A DNA stretch of 64,000 bases from NCBI RefSeq assembly GCF_002795245.1, contig NZ_PGVG01000006.1, positions 93,687-157,686 of the forward strand. Direction: 5' to 3'. The stretch is from Bradyrhizobium forestalis. Lineage in GTDB: Bacteria; Pseudomonadota; Alphaproteobacteria; Rhizobiales; Xanthobacteraceae. The position numbers and the translations under genes were made by a program. The notes below the pieces were generated by a model. That model did not search any database, had not been told where the DNA came from, and was given only the letters and a program-made list of their open reading frames with translations. Shown in pieces: positions 53,538 through 61,432 of the stretch (position 1 is the stretch's first letter; the number at the start of each line of letters is the position of its first letter).

Positions 53538-54407
53538 ATGGATCGTCTCAAGCTGAAGGCCGTGCTCGGCAACCACCCTCACGTCAGGGCGGTGAAGAGC
53601 GGCGAGCTCCGCTCCGACCTCTTCGATCTCGACTTTGTCGCGTACACGCCGACCAACACGGCGTTCAAGCCGATGGTGCGCGAGCAGGCCTTCGACGTCT
53701 GCGAGATGGCGATCGTCACCTATCTAATGGCGAAGGCGCACGGCAAGCCGCTGGTGCTGCTGCCGGCGACCATGATGGGCCGCTTCCAGCATGCCTATGC
53801 GCTCTACAATCCGGCGCATCGCACGCTCGGCCCGTCCGATCTCGAAGGCAAGCGCGTCGGCATCCGCTCCTTCACGACCACGACGGGCGCCTGGATCAGG
53901 GGCATCCTCGCCAACGACTACGGTGTGAACCTCGACAAGATCCGCTGGGTCACGTTCGAGGAGCCACACGTGGCCGAATATGTCGACACCACCGAGCGGG
54001 CGCCGAAGGAGAAGAAGATCCTACAGATGCTGCTCGACGGCGAGCTCGATGCCGTCCTTGGCGAGACCTCCGATGATCCCAAGCTGAAGCCGCTATTTCC
54101 CGATCCGGCCGCAGAGGCCGCCAACTGGTATGCGCGGCGCGGCGTCGTGCCGGTCAATCATCTCGTGGTCGTGACCGAGCAGCTCGCGAAATCGCGCCCG
54201 GACGTGGTCACGGGCATTTATGATCTCCTGAAGCGGAACAAGGCGCAGGCGGGGCCCGCGGCAACGCCCGACCTCGTTCCGTTCGGGATCGAAGCCAACA
54301 GAAAACCGCTCGAGCTGATCGTCGACTACGCATTCCAACAAGCGCTCATTCCGCGCCGCTATGCAGTCGAGGAGCTGTTCGACCAGACGACACGAGGATT
54401 GAACTGA
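53538..54407 (+). CDS. 4,5-Dihydroxyphthalate decarboxylase-like protein
   Basis: The 289-residue protein resembles the Pht5 family, which has a periplasmic-binding-protein-like fold but acts in the cytoplasm. It has no signal peptide. Segments include ICEMAIVTYLMAK-like (VCEMAIVTYLMAKAHG), LLPATMMGRFQHAYALY and KRVGIRSFTTTTGAWIRG. Family members convert 4,5-dihydroxyphthalate to protocatechuate. In this operon it could feed a dihydroxybenzoate into ring cleavage. Some relatives are binding proteins, so decarboxylase activity is not certain. Confidence 0.68.
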   Translation: MDRLKLKAVLGNHPHVRAVKSGELRSDLFDLDFVAYTPTNTAFKPMVREQAFDVCEMAIVTYLMAKAHGKPLVLLPATMMGRFQHAYALYNPAHRTLGPSDLEGKRVGIRSFTTTTGAWIRGILANDYGVNLDKIRWVTFEEPHVAEYVDTTERAPKEKKILQMLLDGELDAVLGETSDDPKLKPLFPDPAAEAANWYARRGVVPVNHLVVVTEQLAKSRPDVVTGIYDLLKRNKAQAGPAATPDLVPFGIEANRKPLELIVDYAFQQALIPRRYAVEELFDQTTRGLN

Positions 54408-55330
54408 TGGCGGGTGATCCCAGGCGCTGGCAGATCGGGCTGGTCGGCTATGGCGAGGTCGGCCGGATTCTGGCCGAGGATTTGCGCCAGCAGGACATCA
54501 AGGTCTCAGCCTACGACATCAAGCTCGGTGGCGAGCAGGGCGTGCCGCTGCAGGAGCATGCGGCGAAATTCGGTGTCGCTCTTGCAACCTCTCACGCGGA
54601 GCTGACCGCGAAATCCGATTTCATCATCTCCGCCGTCACGGCGAGCCAGGCCGTTCCGGTGGCAAAGGTCTGTGCGACCGCGATCAATCAGGGCACCTGG
54701 TTCCTCGATTTCAACTCGGCCTCTCCCGGCGCCAAGCAGCGCGCCGCGGCACTGATCGACGGCGCGGCCGGGCGCTATGTCGAGGGCGCGGTCATGACCT
54801 CGGTGCCGCCTTATCGCATCAAGGTGCCGTTGCTGCTCGGCGGACCCGGCGCGAGACAGCTCGAACCGCTTCTGAATGCGATCGGTTTTGCGGCCAAGGT
54901 TGCCAGCGACAAGCTCGGCGTGTCCTCGGCCGTAAAAATGTGCCGCAGCATCATGATCAAGGGTCTGGAGGCCATGGTTATCGAGAGTTTCACGACCGCG
55001 CGCGCCTATGGCGTCGAGGATGCGGTGCTGGCCTCGCTCGCGGAAACGTTTCCCGGCATCGATTGGGAGAAGCAGGGCGCCTATTTCTTTCAGCGCGTGA
55101 TCGAGCACGGCCGCCGCCGGGCTGAAGAGGTGCGCGAGGTTGCCGCGACCGTGCGCGAGGCCGGGCTGACGCCGTGGTCGGCGCAAGGCACGGCCGAGCG
55201 GCAGGCCTGGATGGCGGATCTCGCCAATGAGGGGCTGTTCGGCGCCAGGGGCACCAGGGAATTCGCTCGTAGCGCCGACTGGCGGACCGAGGCCGACCGG
55301 ATCCTCGCCAAGATCAATCGCGCCAGGTAA
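54407..55330 (+). CDS. 6-Phosphogluconate dehydrogenase-like NAD(P) oxidoreductase with DUF1932
   Basis: The 307-residue protein starts with a Rossmann motif IGLVGYGEVGRILAEDL and ends with a DUF1932 domain (residues about 190-260, SSAVKMCRSIMIKGLEAM). These beta-hydroxyacid dehydrogenase-type enzymes oxidise or reduce small acids. Its ATG overlaps the previous stop by one base, so it is in the same operon. It might take the place of LigC, the semialdehyde dehydrogenase missing from this set, but it is not LigC-like in sequence. Alternative roles are open. Confidence 0.75.
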   Translation: MAGDPRRWQIGLVGYGEVGRILAEDLRQQDIKVSAYDIKLGGEQGVPLQEHAAKFGVALATSHAELTAKSDFIISAVTASQAVPVAKVCATAINQGTWFLDFNSASPGAKQRAAALIDGAAGRYVEGAVMTSVPPYRIKVPLLLGGPGARQLEPLLNAIGFAAKVASDKLGVSSAVKMCRSIMIKGLEAMVIESFTTARAYGVEDAVLASLAETFPGIDWEKQGAYFFQRVIEHGRRRAEEVREVAATVREAGLTPWSAQGTAERQAWMADLANEGLFGARGTREFARSADWRTEADRILAKINRAR

Positions 55331-55335
55331 TCAGC

Positions 55336-55656
55336 TCAAGATCGTGCCAGGACCCGAAAGCTGCCGACTTGGTCGCGCGCGCGTTCGATCAGGTCGATCA
55401 GATTGCGGGATTTGCGGACGAGCTGTTCCGTGGCCGGCTGTGTGCGGAATTCTGCCAGCACCGCGCGAACGCATTTGCTGGCGGCATCGAGCGTCCAGAG
55501 CGTACGGTTCACGTCGGCCTGCGTCCGGATCGCCGAGATATCGAGACCGGAGAGAACGTGGCCGATCCCGTCGAGCCGCTTCACCGCCGTATCGGTAGCC
55601 GTACGAGTCTGGACGGAATCATGAACGATGCTGCTGAATGCGCTGAACATACCCAT
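55336..55656 (-). CDS. Hypothetical soluble protein, 106 residues
   Basis: The frame encodes MGMFSAFSSIVHDSVQTR followed by a mostly helical, charged sequence. It is convergent with the catabolic operon, ending five bases from it. An overlapping plus-strand frame exists but has an odd makeup. I prefer this strand because of its regular helix pattern. I do not recognise a family. Confidence 0.45.
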   Translation of the reverse strand: MGMFSAFSSIVHDSVQTRTATDTAVKRLDGIGHVLSGLDISAIRTQADVNRTLWTLDAASKCVRAVLAEFRTQPATEQLVRKSRNLIDLIERARDQVGSFRVLARS

Positions 55657-55961
55657 ACTTCCCCACTGAACGCATATGATCAGTGCAGGTCGTAGTTACG
55701 GTCGGCGTGGCCTGTCTCGCAATGCGTTGGGCTACGGTCCGGGATTCTACCGAACTCGGATGGGCTCGAACCGGCGGTAAAATCGAACTATGGGGGAACG
55801 TTCCTGCGGCGTCTCGATGACCGATTCGGAATGTTCCGCGTGCAGCGTCACGCGATCCCCGGCTCTGCAGTGCGTCGCTGAGGCGCTGCGCTGCGTCCGG
55901 GGCACGCGACCTATGCCTGAAAAAGGAAAAGCCACGGCCGGGATATCGGGCGGAATCGCTC
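55657..55961. repeat. 305-base gap containing one copy of the GC-rich repeat
   Basis: Within this gap, about 55855-55909, a copy of the repeat also found twice at 25706-25847 runs from ATCCCCGGCTCTGC to GCTGCGTCCGGGGCACG and can form a long imperfect hairpin. The rest of the gap shows no gene or clear promoter. It separates the hypothetical gene start from the end of the deaminase-like gene. Confidence 0.7.
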
Positions 55962-57203
55962 TCAGCTCTTCGGACTGAACAGGGTCGGCCGCTGCCGCGC
56001 AAATGTCTGCTGGCCGCCCTTGAAGCCCATCAGAACGTCGGGCAGCTCGCCGATGGCGAAGCGGCCGTCCTTGGTATCGAGCACGATGAGATCGGCGGGA
56101 TTGCCGACCTTGATGCCGTAATCATCGAGGTTCATCAGCCGGGCCGGCAGCTCGGTCACGAGATCGAGGCAGGTGGCGAAATCGCTCACCGAGGCGTGCG
56201 CGACATTGGCGTAGAAATTTGCCATCCGAAGCAGCGAGGCGTCGCCGAACGGCGTGAAGGGATTGAGCACGTTGTTGGTCGCGATCGAGCACACGACGCC
56301 GTCGCCCGCGAGCTTGTGCGCAAGTGTCAGCCCGCGGGGCGCGTTGCAGGGAGCCTCGCGCCCCATCAGATAGAGATCGGTCGCGGGTAGCACGGTGACG
56401 GCAACGCCGGCTTTTGCCAGCTGCGCGGTGGCAGCTTTCATACGCTCCGGCGGCAGTGCGGAGAGCTTTGTCGCATGGCCGATCGCCACGCGTCCCCCAT
56501 AGTTGCGCCGCTCGGTCTGGCGGCAGACCTCGTCGAGATGCCACCAGGAGGGATCGAGATCGAAATCGAGATGGAGATCGACGTCGATGTCGAACTCCTG
56601 CGCGAGATCGAAGATGCGCGCGAGATGGGCGTTCGGGTTGGTGTCCATGTAGGGACAGCCGCCGATGACCTCGCCGCCGTCGCGCAGCGCCTGGATCAGC
56701 AGCTCCTCGGCTCCGGGATCGTTGGTCAGGCCTTCCTGCGGGAAGACACAAAGCTCCAGATCAATCGCCCAGGCATAGTCGCGCTGAAGCGCCTTCACCG
56801 CCTCGAAGCCGCGCAAGCCGATGCGTGGATCGATCTCGACATGCGTGCGCATGCGCGTCGTGCCGTGCACGACGGCGCGCTCGAGCACTCTTGCGCCGCG
56901 CGCGTAGATGTCCTCGATCGTGAAATCCTTCTTCATCCCGGCAACGGCGCGGATCGCTTCCGAGAGGCTGCCGTGATCGTGCCCGCAACGGCCGAGCAGG
57001 CAGGCCTTGTCAAGATGGATGTGGGTATCGACGAAGCCGGGCAGGGTGAGATGCCCACCGAGGTCGACCTCGACCGCTTCGTACGCAAGCGTTGGCGCGA
57101 TCACGGCAACGCGGCCGCGCTTCACGCCGATATCGACGGGTGCGGCGGATGATCGCAACAAGGCGTTGCGAAAGATCAGGTCTAGGGCGCTCTGGGTGGT
57201 CAT
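55962..57203 (-). CDS. Cytosine deaminase-like amidohydrolase
   Basis: The 413-residue protein is in the CodA/isocytosine deaminase branch of amidohydrolases. Motifs include DTHIHLDKA (HxH), RTHVEID, DLHLDFDLD and GHATKLSALP with the zinc histidine. Near the C-terminus VVCSIATNNVLNPF has Thr-Asn where many deaminases have an Asp, so the substrate may not be cytosine. It is divergent from the SnoaL-like gene, and a TGCATGCA-type site lies between them. It may process a compound imported by the ABC transporter downstream. Confidence 0.78.
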   Translation of the reverse strand: MTTQSALDLIFRNALLRSSAAPVDIGVKRGRVAVIAPTLAYEAVEVDLGGHLTLPGFVDTHIHLDKACLLGRCGHDHGSLSEAIRAVAGMKKDFTIEDIYARGARVLERAVVHGTTRMRTHVEIDPRIGLRGFEAVKALQRDYAWAIDLELCVFPQEGLTNDPGAEELLIQALRDGGEVIGGCPYMDTNPNAHLARIFDLAQEFDIDVDLHLDFDLDPSWWHLDEVCRQTERRNYGGRVAIGHATKLSALPPERMKAATAQLAKAGVAVTVLPATDLYLMGREAPCNAPRGLTLAHKLAGDGVVCSIATNNVLNPFTPFGDASLLRMANFYANVAHASVSDFATCLDLVTELPARLMNLDDYGIKVGNPADLIVLDTKDGRFAIGELPDVLMGFKGGQQTFARQRPTLFSPKS

Positions 57204-57296
57204 GGCGTGGGATTCAGCTGTGACAGCCTAGCGGAAGCCATGGGAGCAGGCAGCTCCAGATTGTGTGCAGTGTTGGGGCCAGATTGTCTAAAAAAT

Positions 57297-57311
57297 GTGC
57301 ATGCACTTTGA
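57297..57311. promoter_or_regulatory. Candidate GntR operator, site 1
   Basis: GTGCATGCACTTTGA contains the palindrome GTGCATGCAC. It lies between the divergent deaminase-like gene (start 57203) and SnoaL-like gene (start 57349). The TGCATGCA core and the following TTTG recur at 58588 and 58692 near the gntR and ABC genes. Confidence 0.6.
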
Positions 57312-57348
57312 GGCCTGAATTGTAGAATGGCGGCCTCCGGAAACCACC

Positions 57349-57768
57349 GTGAAGTCCGCTCCTGCAAAGGCCGAACGCCCGATGACCGACGCCGAGATTG
57401 TCGAAGCCTATCTCACCGCTTCGATGATACCCGATCCCGACGCGGCCGCGGCCTATATGAAGCCGGGCACGGTGATCACGTTCACCGGAGGGCGCGAGTT
57501 CGATCATCCGCGCGGGCCGACCGGCTTCAATGCGAAGCGCTATCGCTGGGTCAAGAAGAAGATGGACCGCTTCGACGTCTGCCCGGGCGCGGAGGAGACC
57601 GTCGTCTACAGCGTCGGCACGCTCTATGGCGAGTGGATGGACGGCGCGCCGTTCGAGGGCAACCGCTATGTCGACCGCTTCGTCGTGAGGGGCGGCCAGA
57701 TCGTGAAGATGGATGTCTGGAACGACAGCGCCGAGCGGATTCTCGTCCAGCGCGGGATCGAGGCTTAA
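57349..57768 (+). CDS. SnoaL-like/NTF2-fold protein
   Basis: The protein (139 residues from GTG 57349, or 128 from ATG 57382) has the NTF2/SnoaL fold pattern: ADIVEAYL-like start (TDAEIVEAYLTASMIPDPDAA), then FNAKRYRWVKKKM and GRYVDRFVVRGGQIVKMDVW-like strands. Such proteins act as small isomerases or cyclases or bind ligands. It is convergent with gntR, with a four-base overlap of stop codons. A shared GntR site upstream suggests joint control with the neighbouring amidohydrolase. Confidence 0.65.
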   Translation: MKSAPAKAERPMTDAEIVEAYLTASMIPDPDAAAAYMKPGTVITFTGGREFDHPRGPTGFNAKRYRWVKKKMDRFDVCPGAEETVVYSVGTLYGEWMDGAPFEGNRYVDRFVVRGGQIVKMDVWNDSAERILVQRGIEA

Positions 57769-58523
57769 CTTCTACGAGCCACCTTCGGCAGCTTGACGAC
57801 GCGATCGCTCGCCACCTCGTCGGCGTAGGGCGCGAGGATGTCGAGCAGGTCGCGGCCGCGCTGTGGAGTGGGGGCGACCAACGCGCGATTGGCCACGGAA
57901 TCCAGGTGATGATGCATCAGTTCCATCACCTTGGCCGCGTCGCCCTTGGCCAGCGCTGAGATGAGGGCGCGATGCTCGTTGATGGCGCATTCGGTGGAAT
58001 GCGGCCGGCTGTAGAGCGACAGCGTCAGGCAGCAGCGATAGGCGACCTCGCTGACATAGCGCACCAGGATCGGGCTGTTCGTCATGTGGGCGAGCAGGAT
58101 GTGGAATTCGGTCGCAAGCCGAATCGACACCGCATCCGTGCCGCCGCGGGCGCGATCCTCGGCGTCGACATGGGCGTTCAGCTCGGCGATCTGTGCCTTG
58201 GTTAGCTTGCCCGCGAGCTGGCGCACGACAAGCCGTTCGAGCTCGATGCGGATGTCGAAGGCATCGCGCGCCTCCTGCCAGCTCGGCGTCGCCACCACCG
58301 CGATCCGGTTGCGGCGGAGTTCGACTAGGCCCTCCGCGGCGAGTTGCCCCAGCGCGTGACGGGCAATGGTGCGGCTGACTCCGAAACGCTCGCCGAGTGC
58401 ATCCTCGGGCAGTTTTGCGCCAGGCTCCAGCGCCTGCTCGATGATCGCGCGGCGCAGCGCGCGGCAGATCACGCTGACCTTGTCCGACGATTCAGAAGTC
58501 TTGCTGCTCGCGCGCGCCGGCAT
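57765..58523 (-). CDS. GntR-family regulator with FCD domain
   Basis: The 252-residue protein has an N-terminal GntR winged helix (ALGERFGVSRTIARHALGQLAAEGLVEL-type segment) and a C-terminal FadR-like FCD domain of helices with metal-binding histidines (EFHILLAHMT, NEHRALISAL). FCD regulators bind small acids or amines and repress uptake and breakdown genes. It sits in the middle of the 56-63 kb gene group. Repeated TGCATGCA sites around it are its likely operators. Confidence 0.85.
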   Translation of the reverse strand: MPARASSKTSESSDKVSVICRALRRAIIEQALEPGAKLPEDALGERFGVSRTIARHALGQLAAEGLVELRRNRIAVVATPSWQEARDAFDIRIELERLVVRQLAGKLTKAQIAELNAHVDAEDRARGGTDAVSIRLATEFHILLAHMTNSPILVRYVSEVAYRCCLTLSLYSRPHSTECAINEHRALISALAKGDAAKVMELMHHHLDSVANRALVAPTPQRGRDLLDILAPYADEVASDRVVKLPKVARRS

Positions 58524-58587
58524 CGGCGAATCCTATTGGACGTGAGATCTCTCTTTAGCATAGGCTCGCGTCAATTCAGCGCTCCAA

Positions 58588-58706
58588 TTGCATGCAGTTT
58601 GGCGGTCAGGCTGCACAAATCGAATCCGGCCATTTGGCGCAGGTTTTGGCCAAGTCGTTGATTTCGCGAGGGCCGATCGCTGGCATCCAGCTTGCATGCA
58701 CTTTGG
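58588..58706. promoter_or_regulatory. Candidate GntR operators, sites 2 and 3
   Basis: TTGCATGCAGTTTGG at 58588-58602 and TTGCATGCACTTTGG at 58692-58706 differ at one base. They lie between the gntR start (58523, minus strand) and the ABC ATPase start (58712). Part of a further site, GCGCATGCAA at 58714-58723, overlaps the ATPase start. Two sites 104 bases apart could allow looping. Confidence 0.65.
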
Positions 58707-58711
58707 TCGTG

Positions 58712-59575
58712 ATGCGCATGCAACCCCACGCCCAATTTCGCGGCCAGCCCGTTCCGGAAGGCCAGGCTGCGACCGCCATCGAGCTGTCCGATGCCTCCGT
58801 GACCTTCGGGCGCGGCGACCGCGCCGTGCCGGCTCTGTCGAAGACCACGCTGAAAATCGCCGACGGCGAGTTTGTCGCACTGGTCGGCCCATCCGGATGC
58901 GGCAAATCGACCATTTTGCGTCTGGTCAGCGGCCTGGTGCAGCCGACCGGTGGCGTCGTCATCGTCGGTGGCCGCGAGGTGGCGGCCCGGGCGATGCGGG
59001 TCGGCATGGCCTTCCAGAACCCGACCATGCTGCCGTGGATGACGATCGAGCGCAACATCATGCTGCCGTTGAAGATCGTCGAGCCGTTCCGCTCGAACTT
59101 CCGCAGGCTGCGCAAGACCGAATTCCGCGACAAGGCCAATACGCTGCTGGAGCAGGTCGGCCTCAAAGGGTTTGGCAGCCGCTATCCCTGGCAGCTCTCC
59201 GGCGGCATGCTCCAGCGCGCCAATCTGTGCCGCGCGCTGATCCACGAGCCGCGCATGCTGCTGCTGGACGAGCCCTTCGGCGCGCTCGACCAGTTCACCC
59301 GCGAGGAGCTGTGGGCGATCCTCCAGAATCTCTGGATGACGCACAAGCCGACGGTGCTGCTGGTGACGCACGATCTGCGCGAGGCGGGCTTCCTTGCCAG
59401 CCGCATCTGCGTGATGAGCGCACGTCCTGGCCGCATCCTCGACGACAGCCACGTCGTGTTCGCGCGGCCGCGCACGGTCGCGATGACCTTCGAGCCGGAT
59501 TTCGTCGCGCTGAACCAGAAGCTGCGCGCCTTCATCGAGGATGCGCGCAGCGCGGCTGAGCAGGGGACAGGCTGA
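58712..59575 (+). CDS. NitT/TauT-type ABC transporter ATPase
   Basis: From ATG 58712 the protein has 287 residues. Walker A is GPSGCGKST, signature LSGGMLQRAN, Walker B MLLLDEPFGALD and switch VTHDLREA. These match the SsuB/TauB family. The start is uncertain because no ribosome site precedes 58712 or the later ATG 58718. A start at 58592 would fall in the operator and is not favoured. The gene overlaps the permease by one base. Confidence 0.87.
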   Translation: MRMQPHAQFRGQPVPEGQAATAIELSDASVTFGRGDRAVPALSKTTLKIADGEFVALVGPSGCGKSTILRLVSGLVQPTGGVVIVGGREVAARAMRVGMAFQNPTMLPWMTIERNIMLPLKIVEPFRSNFRRLRKTEFRDKANTLLEQVGLKGFGSRYPWQLSGGMLQRANLCRALIHEPRMLLLDEPFGALDQFTREELWAILQNLWMTHKPTVLLVTHDLREAGFLASRICVMSARPGRILDDSHVVFARPRTVAMTFEPDFVALNQKLRAFIEDARSAAEQGTG

Positions 59576-60351
59576 TGTTCGGGATCGATGTCAGGCAGAA
59601 GGCGTGGTCGGCGGGGCTGATCGTGCTGTTCTTCGTTGCCTGGGAGCTGTTCTGCCTGATGACCGGCATGTCGGACCTGGTGTTGCCGCGACCCTCGCAG
59701 GTGTTCGTGACGCTGGTCGAGCGTTTCCCGGTGCTGTGGCCGCACATCGTGCAGACGCTCGCCACCACCATGTTCGGCTTCGTGCTCGGCGTTGCGCTCG
59801 GCGTCGCTCTTGGCGCGATCATCGGCGTCTCCAAGACGGCTTACGACACCTGCTATCCGCTGCTGATCGGCTTCTCCTCGATCCCCAAGGTGGCGGTAGT
59901 GCCGATCTTCGTGCTGTGGTTCGGCTCGGGCACGGTGCCGGCGGTGCTGACCGCGCTGTCGATCTGCTTCTTCCCGATCGTCGTCAATATCGCGACGGGC
60001 TTAGCTACCACCGAGCCGGAGCTCGAGGACGTCTTGAAGGCGCTCGGCGCCAGCAAGCTCGACATCCTCTGGAATGTTGGCCTGCCCCGGACGATGCCGT
60101 TCTTCTTCGCTTCGCTGAAGGTCGCGATCTCCTACGCCTTCGTCGGTGCGGTGCTGTCGGAGACGGTCGCCTCCAACCGCGGCATCGGCAACGTCATGAT
60201 GACCGCGTCCTCCAATTTCAACGTGCCGCTGGTGTTCGCCGGCCTGTTCGTGCTCGCCGGCCTTGGCGTCGCACTCTACGTCGTGTTCTCGCTGATCGAG
60301 GGCCAGGTCACCGGCTGGGCCACGCGCAAGAACGACGTGATCGCCACCTGA
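59575..60351 (+). CDS. NitT/TauT-type ABC transporter permease
   Basis: The 258-residue protein has about six membrane helices and the permease coupling segment EDVLKALGASKLDILWNVGLPRT, typical of SsuC/TauC. Its start overlaps the ATPase stop (TGATG). Together with the ATPase and the binding protein that follows it forms a complete importer for a small organic substrate. Confidence 0.88.
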   Translation: MFGIDVRQKAWSAGLIVLFFVAWELFCLMTGMSDLVLPRPSQVFVTLVERFPVLWPHIVQTLATTMFGFVLGVALGVALGAIIGVSKTAYDTCYPLLIGFSSIPKVAVVPIFVLWFGSGTVPAVLTALSICFFPIVVNIATGLATTEPELEDVLKALGASKLDILWNVGLPRTMPFFFASLKVAISYAFVGAVLSETVASNRGIGNVMMTASSNFNVPLVFAGLFVLAGLGVALYVVFSLIEGQVTGWATRKNDVIAT

Positions 60352-60390
60352 TTTCTTGAACCGTCATGCAACGAAGCTGAGGAGGTCTCG

Positions 60391-61416
60391 ATGTTGAGAA
60401 AGGTAACTGTCGCTCTGCTGGGATTGGCGCTGTTCGGAGGCGCTGCCGCTGCCGAGGAAACCACGATCAAGTTCACGCTGGGCTGGAAGACCCAGGGCAG
60501 CGACGCCGCGTTCTTCTATGCCAAGGACAACGGGTTCTTCAAAGAAGAAGGCCTCAACGTCGTTATCGACCAGGGCGAGGGCTCCGGCGCCACAGTCACG
60601 CGTGTCATGTCCGGCGCTTACGACGCCGGCTTCGGCGACGTCAACGCCATCATCCAGAACGCCGCGACCAAGCCGCAGGAGGCGCCGGTCATGGTCTACA
60701 TGATGTGGAACCAGCCGCCGTTCGCGATCGTCGCCAAGAAGACCAGCGGCATCAACACCATCAAGGATTTTGAGGGGCACACGCTCGGCGGCGCGCAGGG
60801 CACGCCGACCACGCGTCTCCTGCCGGTGTTCACGCGCAAGAACGGTCTCGACGGCGAGAAGATCAAGATCTCCAACATGGCGCCAAATCTGCAAGAGCCG
60901 ATGCTGATCAAGGGCGATATCGATGCGGCCCTGGTCTTCAACATCACCAGCTATTTCAACCTGGTGCTCAACCGCCAGGATCCGGACAAGGACTTCAAAT
61001 GGTTCTCGTTCGGTGAGTATGGCCTCGATCTCTATTCGAACGGCGTGATGGTCTCCCGCAAGCTGATCGCCTCGAACCCGAAGGCCGTCGCGGGCCTCGT
61101 GCGTGCCATCAACAAGGGCGCGGTCGCGGTTGCCAAGGACCAGAACGCCGGCATGAAGGCGGCGCTGAACTACGACAACCTCATCAATGCCGATGTCGAG
61201 AAGCGCCGGCTGCAATACTCCTTCGAGAAGCTGATCGTCTCGCCGGAGATGAAGGAGATCGGCATCGGCGACATCAAGGACGACCGCATGACCCGCGCCA
61301 TCGGCATCGTGGTCGAGGGCTATCAGCTCGTCCGCGCGCCGACGCCGGCAGAGGTGTTCTCGCGCGAATTTCTGCCGCCGCGCGCGGAGCGGGAGCTGGT
61401 GTATACTGCCAACTGA
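60391..61416 (+). CDS. NMT1/THI5-like ABC periplasmic binding protein
   Basis: The 341-residue protein has a signal peptide (MLRKVTVALLGLALFGGAAAAEE) and a mature start TIKFTLGWKTQGSDAAFFYA, with GFFKEEGLNVVIDQGEGSG as the NMT1/SsuA family segment. Such proteins bind sulfonates, pyrimidines, thiamine precursors and other small compounds. GGAGG lies eight bases before the ATG. Because a deaminase-type amidohydrolase follows, a heterocyclic amine is a reasonable guess for the ligand. Confidence 0.85.
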   Translation: MLRKVTVALLGLALFGGAAAAEETTIKFTLGWKTQGSDAAFFYAKDNGFFKEEGLNVVIDQGEGSGATVTRVMSGAYDAGFGDVNAIIQNAATKPQEAPVMVYMMWNQPPFAIVAKKTSGINTIKDFEGHTLGGAQGTPTTRLLPVFTRKNGLDGEKIKISNMAPNLQEPMLIKGDIDAALVFNITSYFNLVLNRQDPDKDFKWFSFGEYGLDLYSNGVMVSRKLIASNPKAVAGLVRAINKGAVAVAKDQNAGMKAALNYDNLINADVEKRRLQYSFEKLIVSPEMKEIGIGDIKDDRMTRAIGIVVEGYQLVRAPTPAEVFSREFLPPRAERELVYTAN

Positions 61417-61432
61417 TTTCGGAGGGACGGTC

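Noticed and set aside
51138..55330. Treating the TetR operon as the lower part of nicotinate breakdown
   Set aside because: The enzymes fit oxalomesaconate chemistry, not formylglutarate or maleamate chemistry, and their promoter matches the dioxygenase gene rather than the nicotinate promoters.
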